Source of the DNA: Anaeromyxobacter dehalogenans 2CP-1 | GTDB lineage: Bacteria > Myxococcota > Myxococcia > Myxococcales > Anaeromyxobacteraceae | Length of the DNA stretch: 64,000 nucleotides | NCBI RefSeq assembly: GCF_000022145.1 | Contig: NC_011891.1 | Coordinates: 1,934,001 to 1,998,000, forward strand | Direction of reading: 5' to 3' | Shown here: piece by piece, positions 1 through 8,481 of the stretch | How positions within the stretch are numbered: position 1 is the first letter of the stretch | Layout: each line of letters opens with the position of its first letter | Notes under the pieces: generated by a model | What the model saw: the letters and a program-made list of their open reading frames with translations, nothing else | Databases searched by the model: none | What the model was told of the DNA's origin: nothing | Program-made: the position numbers and the translations under genes

Positions 1-29
1 TTGATAGTCCCGTCGGGGCCAGCGTGATC

Positions 30-43
30 TTGATTTACGTCAA
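30..43. promoter_or_regulatory. FNR/ANR-like box
   Basis: The sequence TTGAT-TTAC-GTCAA matches the FNR/ANR consensus TTGAT-N4-ATCAA at nine of ten defined positions. It lies about 140 bp beyond the 3' end of the nitroreductase gene, so it would most likely serve a gene left of the window. The match is seen directly; its function is inference, and a single near-match in 64 kb can occur by chance. Confidence 0.3.
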
Positions 44-183
44 CGCGCGCGCGCTTTTCGCGGCGTGGTGTCGCAGTGGGTCGGCGGCGACCGCCGACTT
101 CGCGGAGGCTCCGACCCATGGCGATCGGTCGCGCGGCAAATCGTGCGCGAGACGCCGCCCGATCGCCGCGCGTCAAAGGCCGC

Positions 184-813
184 TTACGTGCCGGCGCCCT
201 CGAACCCGCCCTCGAACGCGAGCGCGGAGAGCGGGAGCCGGTCGCTGGGGCGCTCACGCGCGCGCAGCGCCTCCGGGAGCGCGGCCGCGTCGCCGCGGCG
301 GCCGATCGCCACGAACGCGTGCAGCGCGAGGCCGTCCGGCAGCGCCAGCGCCTCGCGGGCGCGGGCCGCGTCGAAGCCGCCCATGGCATGGGTGGCCCAG
401 CCCCAGCGCTGCGCCTGGAGCGCGAGCTGCGCCCACGCCGCGCCGGCGTCGAAGGCGTGGCTGGCGTTCGGCACCGGACCCGGGCGGCCGGGCAGCTCCA
501 TGGCCTCGCGGGACGCCACCGCCACCAGCGCCGCGGCGTTGCGCGCCCAGGCCTGGTTCGCGGGCGCGAGCGCGGACAGGAAGCGGTCGAACGCGGGCGT
601 GCCCCGGCGCGCCCAGGCGAAGCGCCAGGGCTGCGCGTTCATGGCGGAGGGCGCCCAGCGCGCCGCCTCGAGCAGGCCGAGCAGCGTGTCGCGCGGGATC
701 GCCTCGTCGGTGAACGCCCGCGGCGACCAGCGGGCGAGGAACGGCGCGTCGATGGGGTGCTCGGGCCGGCGGGCCGTCGCGGCGGCGGTCGGGGTGGCGG
801 TCACGGTGGTCAT
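184..813 (-). CDS. Nitroreductase family protein (FMN oxidoreductase fold)
   Basis: A 209-residue protein of usual length for the nitroreductase superfamily, which uses FMN and NAD(P)H to reduce nitro groups, quinones or flavins in the cytosol. Visible family signatures are the N-terminal RWSPRAFTDEAIP segment (the R(R/W)SxRxF phosphate-binding region), the helix LLEAARWAPSAMNAQPWRF that contacts FMN, and a GWATHAMGGFD stretch in the second half where flavin-binding residues sit. It is divergent from the LysR gene at 890, separated by 76 bp, which suggests control by that regulator. The substrate cannot be predicted from sequence. Confidence 0.9.
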   Translation of the reverse strand: MTTVTATPTAAATARRPEHPIDAPFLARWSPRAFTDEAIPRDTLLGLLEAARWAPSAMNAQPWRFAWARRGTPAFDRFLSALAPANQAWARNAAALVAVASREAMELPGRPGPVPNASHAFDAGAAWAQLALQAQRWGWATHAMGGFDAARAREALALPDGLALHAFVAIGRRGDAAALPEALRARERPSDRLPLSALAFEGGFEGAGT

Positions 814-845
814 GGTGCGCAGGCTAGGCCGTTGCGGGAGAGTGG

Positions 846-855
846 ACTAGATAGT
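846..855. promoter_or_regulatory. Small palindrome between nitroreductase and LysR gene
   Basis: ACTA-GA-TAGT is an A/T-richer palindrome in the 76-bp divergent gap. LysR regulators often bind short interrupted dyads in such gaps. This is suggestive only; the dyad is short. Confidence 0.25.
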
Positions 856-889
856 GAAGTCGGGAAAGACCGATGCGCGAGGAGCAACG

Positions 890-1795
890 ATGGACCTGAA
901 CCGGATCGCGGTGTTCGCGCAGGTGGTGGAGGCGGGCAGCTTCACCGCCGCGGCGGCGTCGCTGGGCCTGCGCAAGTCGTCGGTGAGCCGCGCGGTGGCG
1001 GCGCTCGAGGCCGACCTGGGCATCCGCCTGCTGCAGCGGACCACCCGCCGGCTCAGCCTCACCGACGCGGGCCGCGCCTACTACGAGCGGACCCGCGACG
1101 CGCTGGCCGGGCTGCGCGAGGCGAGCGAGGAGGCGGCGGCGCTCGGCGCGGAGCCGCGGGGGACGGTGCGGGTGACCGCGCCGGTGGACCTGGCGCCCGA
1201 CCTGGCGCGGCTGACGGACGCGTTCCTGCGCGCGCACCCGCAGGTGCGCGTGGAGGTGTCGCTCACGGCGCGGTACGTGGACCTCGTGAAGGAGGGCTTC
1301 GACCTGGCCATCCGCGCCGGCGTCCTCGCCGACTCCTCGCTGCTCGCGCGGAAGCTCTCGGACAGCGCCCTCGCGCTGTTCGCCGCGCCGTCCTACCTGC
1401 AGGCGCGCGGGCGGCCGCGGCGCCTCGCCGACCTGGCCGGGCACGACTGCCTGCTCTACCGCGCCGGCCCCGAGACCGCCGTGTGGCGGCTCACCGGCCG
1501 TCGCGGCGAGGAGCAGGTGACGGTGCACGGGCGCGCCGCCGCCGACGAGTTCGCCTTCGTGCGCGGCATGCTGGTCGCGGGCGCGGGGATCGCCCTGGTG
1601 CCCACCGGCATGGTGGCCGCCCCCCTGCGCGAGGGCGCGATCGAGCGGGTGTTGCCGCAGTACGTCCGGCGCGGCGGCCCGGTGAGCGTGGTCTGGCCGA
1701 GCCGGCGGTACGAGCCGGTGGCGGTGGCGCGCTTCCGCGACGCGATCGTGGCCGCGCTGGGCGAGCCCGGCGCCGGGGCGGAGGCGCGCGGCTGA
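890..1795 (+). CDS. LysR-family transcriptional regulator
   Basis: A 301-residue LysR-type regulator. The N-terminal winged helix-turn-helix spans about residues 1-60 (MDLNRIAVFAQVVEAGSFTAA, then LGLRKSSVSRAVAALE as recognition helix), followed by a periplasmic-binding-like effector domain. The ATG at 890 is chosen over an in-frame upstream ATG at 854 because a GGAG lies 5-8 bases before it and LysR homology begins exactly there. It is divergent from the nitroreductase gene, the classical arrangement for a LysR regulator and its target. The AAAAS-type HTH resembles the AaeR/DmlR-like subgroup. The effector is unknown. Confidence 0.92.
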   Translation: MDLNRIAVFAQVVEAGSFTAAAASLGLRKSSVSRAVAALEADLGIRLLQRTTRRLSLTDAGRAYYERTRDALAGLREASEEAAALGAEPRGTVRVTAPVDLAPDLARLTDAFLRAHPQVRVEVSLTARYVDLVKEGFDLAIRAGVLADSSLLARKLSDSALALFAAPSYLQARGRPRRLADLAGHDCLLYRAGPETAVWRLTGRRGEEQVTVHGRAAADEFAFVRGMLVAGAGIALVPTGMVAAPLREGAIERVLPQYVRRGGPVSVVWPSRRYEPVAVARFRDAIVAALGEPGAGAEARG

Positions 1796-1804
1796 GCGAC
1801 GCCG

Positions 1805-3049
1805 TCAGGCGGCGGGGCGCCAGGCGCGGTGCGCGAGCGCGACGGTGCCGAGCTGGACGGCCACCACCATGGCCACGCACGCGCCCCAGCCGCCCGCGTG
1901 CCAGGCGAGCGCCGGCGCGACGCCGCCGGCGGCGCCGCCCAGGTAGTAGCTCGAGACGTACAGGCCGGACGCGGACGGCCGCAGCCGCGGCGGCGCGGCG
2001 GTGCGCAGGAACGCGGTCGAGGCGGACTGGCTCACGAACACGGCGGTGCAGACCGCGGTCAGGCCCGCCACCACCAGCGTCACCGAGGGCGCCAGCGTGA
2101 CGAGCGCGCCCGCCGCCGCGACCGTGAGCGCGAGGGTGACCGCCCGCCGCGAGCCGACCCGATCGATCCAGCGCCCCGCGAACGGGGTCACCGCGGCGCC
2201 GATCAGGTACACGGTGAAGATCGACGAGAGCGCGGCGGTGCCGAGCCGGTAGGGCGGGGAGGCCAGGTGGAAGGTGACGTAGGTGAACACCGCCACCTGC
2301 GTGAAGAGCACGTTGAAGCCGACCGCGAACGTCGCGAGCAGGCGCGGGGCGCGGAGCAGGTCGCCGGGACGGGCGCGCGGCGCCGGGCCCGCGGGGCGCG
2401 GCCGGCGGGCCCGAGGGAGCAGGCGCGCGGCGGCCACGGCGGCGGCGGCGGTGACCAGCCCGAGCACCACGAACGCGGCGCGCCAGCCCCACCGCGCCGC
2501 GACGAGCCCCGAGAGCAGGCGGCCGGTGTACCCGCCGATCACGCTGCCGGTCACGAGCGCGGACATGGCGCTGCCGAGCGCGGCGGGCGGCCACTCCTCG
2601 GCGAGGAACGCCACGCCCACCGCGTAGATGCCGGGGAGCGCCAGCCCCTGCACGAAGCGCCAGCCCACCAGCACCGGGACGCTCGGGGACGCCGCGGCGA
2701 GCAGCGTGGGGATGGGCAGGAACAGCATCGAGCCGACGATCACCGATCGGTGGCCCCAGCGCCGGATGGCCCACCCCGCGAACGGCGAGGCCAGCGCCAC
2801 CGCGATCGTCGGGGCGCTGACGGTGAGCGCCGCCCCGGCCTTGGAGACGGCGAACACCCGCTCCAGCAGCGGGAGCAGCGGCTGGGTCGCGTAGAAGCCC
2901 AGGAACGCGCACACCCCGGCCAGCCCGATCGCGAACAGCCCCGCCGCCGGCCGGGCCACCTCCGCCGCGGCCTCCGGCACCGGCGCGGCCGGGGCCGGGT
3001 CCGCGGGGGAGAGGCGGGGGATGGGGACGGAGCGCGCGGCCTCGGGCAT
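1805..3049 (-). CDS. MFS transporter, YnfM-like exporter
   Basis: A 414-residue major facilitator superfamily protein with about 12 hydrophobic segments. The first helix reads AIGLAGVCAFLGFYATQPLL, typical of the YnfM/arabinose-efflux-like drug:H+ antiporter branch, and a GWAIRRWGHR loop matches the MFS motif A region between helices 2 and 3. The start at 3049 (MPEAARS) excludes an arginine-rich upstream extension that overlaps the neighbouring regulator gene. It is divergent from a LysR gene at 3132, mirroring the ynfM/ynfL layout in Escherichia coli, so substrate-induced efflux is likely. The exported compound is unknown. Confidence 0.9.
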   Translation of the reverse strand: MPEAARSVPIPRLSPADPAPAAPVPEAAAEVARPAAGLFAIGLAGVCAFLGFYATQPLLPLLERVFAVSKAGAALTVSAPTIAVALASPFAGWAIRRWGHRSVIVGSMLFLPIPTLLAAASPSVPVLVGWRFVQGLALPGIYAVGVAFLAEEWPPAALGSAMSALVTGSVIGGYTGRLLSGLVAARWGWRAAFVVLGLVTAAAAVAAARLLPRARRPRPAGPAPRARPGDLLRAPRLLATFAVGFNVLFTQVAVFTYVTFHLASPPYRLGTAALSSIFTVYLIGAAVTPFAGRWIDRVGSRRAVTLALTVAAAGALVTLAPSVTLVVAGLTAVCTAVFVSQSASTAFLRTAAPPRLRPSASGLYVSSYYLGGAAGGVAPALAWHAGGWGACVAMVVAVQLGTVALAHRAWRPAA

Positions 3050-3106
3050 GGGCCCGGGAACATGCGGAAGGACCGTCGAGACGTCCAATATATCTTTGCT
3101 CTCGTG

Positions 3107-3127
3107 TCGAGACCTCGTAGATCTCGA
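3107..3127. promoter_or_regulatory. LysR-type operator candidate
   Basis: A perfect inverted repeat TCGAGA-N9-TCTCGA sits four bases before the LysR start codon. The octamer GTCGAGAC also recurs as a direct repeat at 3075-3082 and 3106-3113, 31 bp apart (about three helical turns). Both elements fall in the 82-bp gap between divergent exporter and regulator genes, where LysR proteins typically bind for autorepression and activation. The repeats are seen; binding is inferred. Confidence 0.5.
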
Positions 3128-3131
3128 TGGC

Positions 3132-4022
3132 ATGGAGCTCCGGCACCTGCGGTACTTCGTGGCGGTCGCGGAGGAGCTGCACTTCGGCCGCGCCGCCGCG
3201 CGGCTCGGGATCGCGCAGCCGCCGCTCAGCCAGCAGATCCGCCAGCTCGAGCGCGAGCTCGGCGTCGAGCTGTTCCTGCGGGCCCGCCGACGCGTCGAGC
3301 TCACCGAGCCGGGGCGGGTGCTGCTCGGGCACGCGCGCGCCGTCCTGCAGCGCGCGTCGCAGGCGGCGGAGGACGTCCGGCGGGCGGCGCGGGGCGAGAC
3401 CGGGGCCCTCTCGGTGGGCGTGGTGGCGTCCGCCACCTATGGCGTCGTGCCGCGCGTGTTTCGCACGTTCCGCGCTCGCCACCCCGACGTGGCGCTCGGC
3501 GTGGCGGTGATGAGCACCGGCGCGCAGGTGGCCGCGCTCCGGGCCGGGCAGCTCGACCTCGGGCTGGCGCGCACGCCGTTCGGGGACGAGACGCTGGTGG
3601 CCGAGACCGTGCTGGAGGAGCCGGTGGTGGTGGCGCTGCCGGCGGGGCACCCGCTCTCGGCGCGCCGCGCGCTGCGCCTGGCGGCGCTGGCGCCAGAGCC
3701 GTTCGTCCTGTTCCCGCGCGACCGCCGGCCGGGCTGGTACGACTTCGTGCTGGGGCTGTGCCGCGAGGCCGGCTTCCGGCCCCGGGTGGCCGAGGACGCC
3801 CCCGAGCTCGCCACCGCCATGGCGCTGGTGGCGGCGGGGATCGGGGTGACGCTGGTGCCGGCGTCGGTGAAGGACCTGCGGCGGAGCGGGGTGGACTACC
3901 GCCCCATCGCCGCGCCGCGGGCGCGCACGCGCCTGGTGGCGCTGCGCCGCCCCGGCGAGCCGTCGCCGCTGGTGGTCCGCTTCGTCGAGGTGGTGCGCGA
4001 GGTGCTCCGCCGCGGCGGGTAG
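3132..4022 (+). CDS. LysR-family transcriptional regulator, likely controls the divergent exporter
   Basis: A 296-residue LysR-type regulator. It begins MELRHLRYFVAVAEELHFGR, the canonical start of the CbnR/BenM/CatM-like subgroup, with recognition helix LGIAQPPLSQQIRQLE at residues 24-39. The effector-binding domain follows from about residue 88. The ATG at 3132 is chosen because homology begins there; an in-frame ATG at 3021 would add 37 atypical residues. It is divergent from the MFS exporter with a dyad operator candidate between them. Confidence 0.92.
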   Translation: MELRHLRYFVAVAEELHFGRAAARLGIAQPPLSQQIRQLERELGVELFLRARRRVELTEPGRVLLGHARAVLQRASQAAEDVRRAARGETGALSVGVVASATYGVVPRVFRTFRARHPDVALGVAVMSTGAQVAALRAGQLDLGLARTPFGDETLVAETVLEEPVVVALPAGHPLSARRALRLAALAPEPFVLFPRDRRPGWYDFVLGLCREAGFRPRVAEDAPELATAMALVAAGIGVTLVPASVKDLRRSGVDYRPIAAPRARTRLVALRRPGEPSPLVVRFVEVVREVLRRGG

Positions 4023-4040
4023 CCGGCGGGCGGCGCCGCC

Positions 4041-4424
4041 TCAGGTCGCGTACTGCGCCTCGCCGTTCCCGAAGGACCAGTTCTCCTTCGCCACCTCGAC
4101 CAGGCTGACGATGACGTCCTCGCGGCGCACGCCGACCGCCGCGTGCAGGTCGTCGGCGATGCGCCGGAAGAGCGCGCGCTTCATCTCCACGGTGCGCCCG
4201 GCGTTGGCGGTGATCTGCACCACCACCACGTCCTCGCCGTGGTCGATGCCGAGGTAGCTCGGGGCGATGCTCAGCCCCTCGTCGCCGTGGCCGGCGATCA
4301 CCTGGAAGCGATCGTCGGGCGGGACCTTGAACGTGTCCACCAGGGCGCGGTGCACCGCGTCGCCGGCGGCGCGCCGCTGCCCGGGGCCGAGGCGAAGGGT
4401 GGTGTCGATCCGGACGAGCGGCAT
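4041..4424 (-). CDS. Tautomerase family protein
   Basis: A 127-residue protein of the tautomerase superfamily. After removal of Met1 the catalytic base would be Pro2 (MPLVRIDTTLRLGPGQ), the hallmark of 4-oxalocrotonate tautomerase-like enzymes. At about twice the 4-OT monomer length it fits the longer tautomerase_2 group, with beta-alpha-beta elements repeated (VVVVQITANAGRTVEMKRALF). The gene ends 18 bp from the convergent LysR stop codon. Its small-molecule substrate is unknown; a role with the neighbouring exporter in aromatic or keto-enol compound handling is only a guess. Confidence 0.85.
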   Translation of the reverse strand: MPLVRIDTTLRLGPGQRRAAGDAVHRALVDTFKVPPDDRFQVIAGHGDEGLSIAPSYLGIDHGEDVVVVQITANAGRTVEMKRALFRRIADDLHAAVGVRREDVIVSLVEVAKENWSFGNGEAQYAT

Positions 4425-4522
4425 GGGAGATCCTCCGAGCCCGCCTGTCTAGCACGGCGCGCGCCGGCGCGTCGCCGGTCGCGCGGGGCGCGGCGGCCCG
4501 CCGGTGCTCGGACGGTGCGCCG

Positions 4523-6424
4523 TCAGCCGCCCGCGCCGGCGCGGATCCCGGCCGGCGGCGACGCGACGGCCCGCTCGACCTCGTCCGGCCGCGGCGGCTT
4601 CGCGAGGTGCCGGTCGAAGCCGGCCTCGTGGGCGGCGTGCACGTCCTCGGGCAGCGCGTAGCCGCTGATCGCCACCAGCAGCAGGCCCGGCCCGCGCTCC
4701 CGCCGGAGCGCCCGCGCCACGTCGTAGCCGCTCATGCCCGGCAGGCCGATGTCGCAGAGCACCACGTCGGGCGCGCCGGCGCGCGCCGCCGCCAGCGCGC
4801 CCGGACCGTCGTGCGCGATGGCCACCTCGTGCCCGGCGTGGCGGAGCAGCTCGGCGAGCGTCTCGGCCGCGTCCACGTTGTCGTCCACCACCAGCACGCG
4901 CCGCGGCCCCGCCGCGCCGGCCGGCGCCGCCGGCGGCGCGAGCAGCGGCTCGGCGCCGCCGGCCGCCAGGGGCAGCTCGATCACCAGCTCGCTGCCGGTG
5001 CCGGGCCCGGCGCTGCGGGCCTCCACCGCCCCGCCGTGCAGCTCCACGATCCCCTTCACCAGCGACAGCCCCAGCCCGAGCCCGCCCGCGCTCCGCGCCA
5101 GCGACCGATCCGCCTGGACGAACGGCTCGAAGATCCGCCCGAGCAGCTCCGGCGGCATGCCCACGCCGGTGTCGATCACCCGGATCACCGCGCGCCCCTC
5201 GCGCGCCGCCGCGCGCACGGTGACCCGGCCGCCGGGGGGCGTGAACTTGGCCGCGTTGCTGAGCAGGTTGCCGACCACCTGCGCCACGCGGGTGGGGTCG
5301 GCGTCCGCCCAGAGCGGGCCGGCGGACAGCTCGACCTCGAGCGCGATGCGGCGATCGTCGAGCAGGTCGCGGTAGTCCTCGGCGGTGCGGGCGATCACCT
5401 CGGAGAGGTCGATGCGCTCCCGGCGCAGCTCGATCTTCCCCCGCGCGATGCGGGTGACGTCGAGCAGGTCGTCCACGATGCGGGTGAGGTGGTCCACCTG
5501 CCGGGCGATGACCTGCAGGGCGCGCCGGCCCTGCGCCGGGCTGGCGGCGGGGTGCGAGAGCAGGTGCAGCGCGCTGCGGATGGGCGCGAGCGGGTTGCGG
5601 AGCTCGTGCGAGAGCATCCCCAGGAACTCGTCCTTGCGCCGGTCGATCTCGGTGAGGCGGGCGTTGGCGCTGACCAGCCGCCCGGTCATCCGGTTGAAGG
5701 CGCGGGAGAGCGTCCCGATCTCGTCGGGCCGCTCCGCCCCCGCCACCTCGGCGGGGAGGCTGGTCTCGGCGATCCGCTCGGCGGTGCGGGCGATGTCCTC
5801 GAGCGGCCGCACCACCGCGCGCGCCGCCAGCAGCGAGAGCGCCGCGGCGGCGAGCAGGCCCACCACCACCGTGGCCGCCGAGATCCACAGGGCCCGGGCG
5901 CGGCGCGCCTGCAGCTCGACCACGATCCGGTCGAGGAAGCGCAGGTAGTAGCCGGACACGTCCTTCAGCAGCGCCTCGCTGCGGAACGACATCAGCCCCC
6001 AGCGCTCGAGGGCGCGCTCGAGCGCCGGCCCGCCGCCCGGCGCGGCCCGGCGGATCTCGGCGCCGAGCGCGTCCTGCGCGGCCCGGACCTCCACGTACTC
6101 GCGCCACACGTCCCCGACGCGCGCCGGCAGCGGGAGCGCCTCGATCTCGCGCATCAGCCCGGCGATGCGCGCGCCGGCCTCGTCGAGGCGCGTCTCCTGC
6201 ACGCCGCCGGGCGAGCGCGGCAAGGTCAGGAACCAGCGCTCCTCCTCGTGCGTGGCGTCGCCGAGCGCGAACGCCAGCGAGATGGCGGTCCGCACCGCCC
6301 GGGCGTCGCGCTCCAGCGTGCGCGCCTGCTGCGCGGACGACCACGCCGCGTAGGCCAGCGCCGCGCAGGCCACGGCGGCGAGCAGCGTGGTGGGCACGAG
6401 CAGCCGCCGGCCGACGGTCACCAT
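4523..6424 (-). CDS. Hybrid sensor histidine kinase with HAMP and receiver domains
   Basis: A 633-residue membrane hybrid kinase. Order: TM1 (about residues 8-28), a helical periplasmic sensor, TM2 (about 178-203), HAMP (about 204-256), HisKA with phospho-acceptor His273 in GMLSHELRNPLAP, HATPase with N390 (NLLSNAAKF) and DTGVGM/GLGLGLSLVKGI G-boxes, then a C-terminal receiver with phospho-acceptor Asp558 (VLCDIGLPGMSG). Its ATG overlaps the stop region of the upstream substrate-binding lipoprotein (7 bp shared), so the two are translationally coupled. No response regulator gene with an output domain is adjacent, so phosphotransfer partners lie elsewhere. The signal is probably delivered by the bound lipoprotein; this is inference. 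Confidence 0.93.
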   Translation of the reverse strand: MVTVGRRLLVPTTLLAAVACAALAYAAWSSAQQARTLERDARAVRTAISLAFALGDATHEEERWFLTLPRSPGGVQETRLDEAGARIAGLMREIEALPLPARVGDVWREYVEVRAAQDALGAEIRRAAPGGGPALERALERWGLMSFRSEALLKDVSGYYLRFLDRIVVELQARRARALWISAATVVVGLLAAAALSLLAARAVVRPLEDIARTAERIAETSLPAEVAGAERPDEIGTLSRAFNRMTGRLVSANARLTEIDRRKDEFLGMLSHELRNPLAPIRSALHLLSHPAASPAQGRRALQVIARQVDHLTRIVDDLLDVTRIARGKIELRRERIDLSEVIARTAEDYRDLLDDRRIALEVELSAGPLWADADPTRVAQVVGNLLSNAAKFTPPGGRVTVRAAAREGRAVIRVIDTGVGMPPELLGRIFEPFVQADRSLARSAGGLGLGLSLVKGIVELHGGAVEARSAGPGTGSELVIELPLAAGGAEPLLAPPAAPAGAAGPRRVLVVDDNVDAAETLAELLRHAGHEVAIAHDGPGALAAARAGAPDVVLCDIGLPGMSGYDVARALRRERGPGLLLVAISGYALPEDVHAAHEAGFDRHLAKPPRPDEVERAVASPPAGIRAGAGG

Positions 6425-7401
6425 CGCGCGTCCCCGGGGAGCAGCATGACCGCCTCGGGCGCCACCTGCTCGAGCAGGGCGGGCGCGACGAGCTGGTGCA
6501 GGTCGGGCGCGTCGCCGCGCAGCGCGCCCGCGGCGGTGAGCGCGTCGCGCTCGCGGCGCAGCACGTCCAGGAGCACGTTGTCGAGGCCGATCCCCCAGCG
6601 CACCCGCTCCAGCTGCGCGGCGAGCGCGGCGTCGCCGGTCTCCGGGAAGCGGCCGCGGATCAGCGCCCGCGCCCCCTCGCGGTCGGCGCGGACGCGCCGC
6701 TCGCCGCACGTCAGGCCCCGCAGCAGCGCCCGCAGCGCCGCGGGCCGGGCCGCCAGCACGTCGTCGCGGGTGACGAGGAGCGAGACCTCGACGTAGAGGT
6801 CGGTCTGGAACACCTGCGCGTCGGGTCCGAGGCGGCGCTCGGCCTCCTGCGCGGGCGGGTCGGAGAGGACCGCGGCGTCGAGCGCGCCCGCGGCGAGCGC
6901 CTCGATCGACTCGGCCGGCGCGCCGGGCACGAGCGCCACCCGATCGCGCGGGACGCCGCCCAGGCGGAGCGCCAGGCCGGCGAAGAAGTCGGCGTTCGTG
7001 CCGGGCGCGAGGCCGATCCGGCGCCCGCCCAGGTCGGAGAAGCCGCGGATCCCGCTCGCGGCGCGCACCACCAGGCGCGTGTTGCGGGTCGAGGTGTGCA
7101 GGGCGGTGAGCGCGCGGAGCCTGCCGTCGGCGTGGGCGGCCTGGAGCACCGGCGTCTCGAACGCGACCGCCACGTCGGCGCCGCCGGCGCGGAGCAGCGC
7201 GAGCGCGTCGCGCCCCAGGTCGAAGGACCGCTCCTCGACGTCCAGCCCCTCGGCGGCGAAGCAGCCGCTGGCGGCGGCCACGAGCGGGAGCGCGGTGGCG
7301 GGCTGCCGCACGGAGGCGAGGACCAGGCGCGTCCGCGGCGGCCGGCGATCCCCGCAGGCCACCAGCAGCGCCACGGCCGCGATCAGCGAGGCGAAGCGCA
7401 C
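6418..7401 (-). CDS. NitT/TauT-type ABC substrate-binding lipoprotein, kinase-coupled
   Basis: A 327-residue periplasmic-binding protein. A lipoprotein signal peptide ends in LLVAC with lipid-modified Cys16. The fold is the SsuA/ThiY/NMT1-like class: ASVRQPATALPLVAAASGCFAAEGLDVE opens lobe 1 (shown here in two family motifs: the start-of-strand and the cofactor-sized ligand cleft), and LGGRRIGLAPGTNADFF marks the hinge region. No ABC permease or ATPase gene lies nearby; instead its stop overlaps the start of the hybrid kinase gene. That supports a sensing rather than uptake role, comparable in principle to binding-protein/kinase pairs such as TorT/TorS. Ligand unknown. Confidence 0.85.
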   Translation of the reverse strand: MRFASLIAAVALLVACGDRRPPRTRLVLASVRQPATALPLVAAASGCFAAEGLDVEERSFDLGRDALALLRAGGADVAVAFETPVLQAAHADGRLRALTALHTSTRNTRLVVRAASGIRGFSDLGGRRIGLAPGTNADFFAGLALRLGGVPRDRVALVPGAPAESIEALAAGALDAAVLSDPPAQEAERRLGPDAQVFQTDLYVEVSLLVTRDDVLAARPAALRALLRGLTCGERRVRADREGARALIRGRFPETGDAALAAQLERVRWGIGLDNVLLDVLRRERDALTAAGALRGDAPDLHQLVAPALLEQVAPEAVMLLPGDARW

Positions 7402-7527
7402 GCGCTCCTCCGCTCAGGTCCGCCCCGGCCTGTGTACCACGCCGGGGGTCCGGGGGAGCGGTGATCCGCCGCCCGTGGCATCGCGCCGCTGGCGCCCGCG
7501 GCCGGGCGCTGGGCGCGCGAGGGGACG

Positions 7528-8481
7528 TCAGCCGGGGAACAGCTCGGCGAGGAGCCGGCGCCAGGCCTCCCGCTCGCGCGCGGGCTCGACGAGCGGGCGG
7601 GCGCGCGCCGTCGAGCGACGCAGCTGGAGCAGGAACGCGGGGTCCTCCTCCGCCCGGAGGAGGAGCCCGGCCAGGGCCTGAGGATCGCCCACCGGGAAGT
7701 AGCCGGGGTGGTCGGGGCCGAGGAGCCCGACGGTGCCGTCGATGCGGGTGGAGAGCACCGGGACGCCCGCGGCCACCGCCTCGGAGAGCGCGTTCGAGCC
7801 GCCCTCCAGGCGCGAGGTGATGACGAGCACCTGGCTTCCGGCCAGGATCGAGAGCGCCTCGCGGCGCCGGTGCTCGCCCAGCCACAGGTATCTCGGGTTC
7901 GCCGCCATCTCGGCCCGCGCGGCCGGGGCCGCGTCCGGATCGAGCGCGGCGCCGAGGTGCGCGACCTGGAGGCGCGAGCGGGCGGGGAGGCGGCGCGCGG
8001 CCGCGGCGGCGACGAACGCGTCCTTGACCGCGCGCACGTGCGCGAGCAGGCAGGCGCGGAACACGCCGTCCGGCGCCGGCGTGGGTGGCGCCGCGACCGC
8101 CGACTGCTCGATCACGCGGGCCCGGGGCCGGATCTCGGGCGGCAGCGCCTCGACGCCGCGCGCCTGCAGGACCGTGACGCGGGTGGCGAGCGCGAGCGAG
8201 CGCCGCGCCTCGGGCGACGCGGGCAGGTCCTGGTACAGGTCGGTCCCGGCCATGCCCACCACCAGCGGCGCCTCGGGGCGGGCCTCGCGCCAGCGGAGCA
8301 CCGAGGCGTGGCTCTTGGTCGCGTGCAGCGCCACGAGCAGGTCGCACCGCTCGCCGGCCCACGCGTCCACGAGGCCCACGTGATGGCCGAGCGCGCGCAG
8401 GTGGCCGGCCCAGCGGAGCGCGGTGACGCGGTTGCCCTTGTGCGAGCCGCGGGAAGCCGGCGTGGCGATCGCGATCCTCAC
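7528..8481 (-). CDS. senB: Selenosugar synthase SenB (glycosyltransferase)
   Basis: A 317-residue GT4-like glycosyltransferase matching the family first named TIGR04348 and later shown to make selenosugar from UDP-sugar and selenophosphate for selenoneine synthesis. Family features visible: N-terminal ATPASRGSHKGNRVTALRW, the LVVGMAGTDLYQDL motif, SLALATRVTVLQ, and the C-terminal donor-binding part TSRLEGGSNALSEAV with GTVGLLGPDHPGYFPVGD. The start is the GTG at 8481, which overlaps the TGA of senA (GTGA), so the pair is translationally coupled. Assignment rests on recalled family similarity plus the senA neighbour; no senC/selD gene is in this window. Confidence 0.85.
   Translation of the reverse strand: MRIAIATPASRGSHKGNRVTALRWAGHLRALGHHVGLVDAWAGERCDLLVALHATKSHASVLRWREARPEAPLVVGMAGTDLYQDLPASPEARRSLALATRVTVLQARGVEALPPEIRPRARVIEQSAVAAPPTPAPDGVFRACLLAHVRAVKDAFVAAAAARRLPARSRLQVAHLGAALDPDAAPAARAEMAANPRYLWLGEHRRREALSILAGSQVLVITSRLEGGSNALSEAVAAGVPVLSTRIDGTVGLLGPDHPGYFPVGDPQALAGLLLRAEEDPAFLLQLRRSTARARPLVEPAREREAWRRLLAELFPG

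Noticed and set aside
76-2100. A 674-codon open frame across the nitroreductase and LysR genes
   Set aside because: It is Arg/Gly-rich, lacks family motifs and overlaps two well supported genes; such frames are common in GC-rich DNA.
1491-3650. A 719-codon minus-strand open frame
   Set aside because: It overlaps the MFS and LysR genes in another frame and has no recognisable domain.
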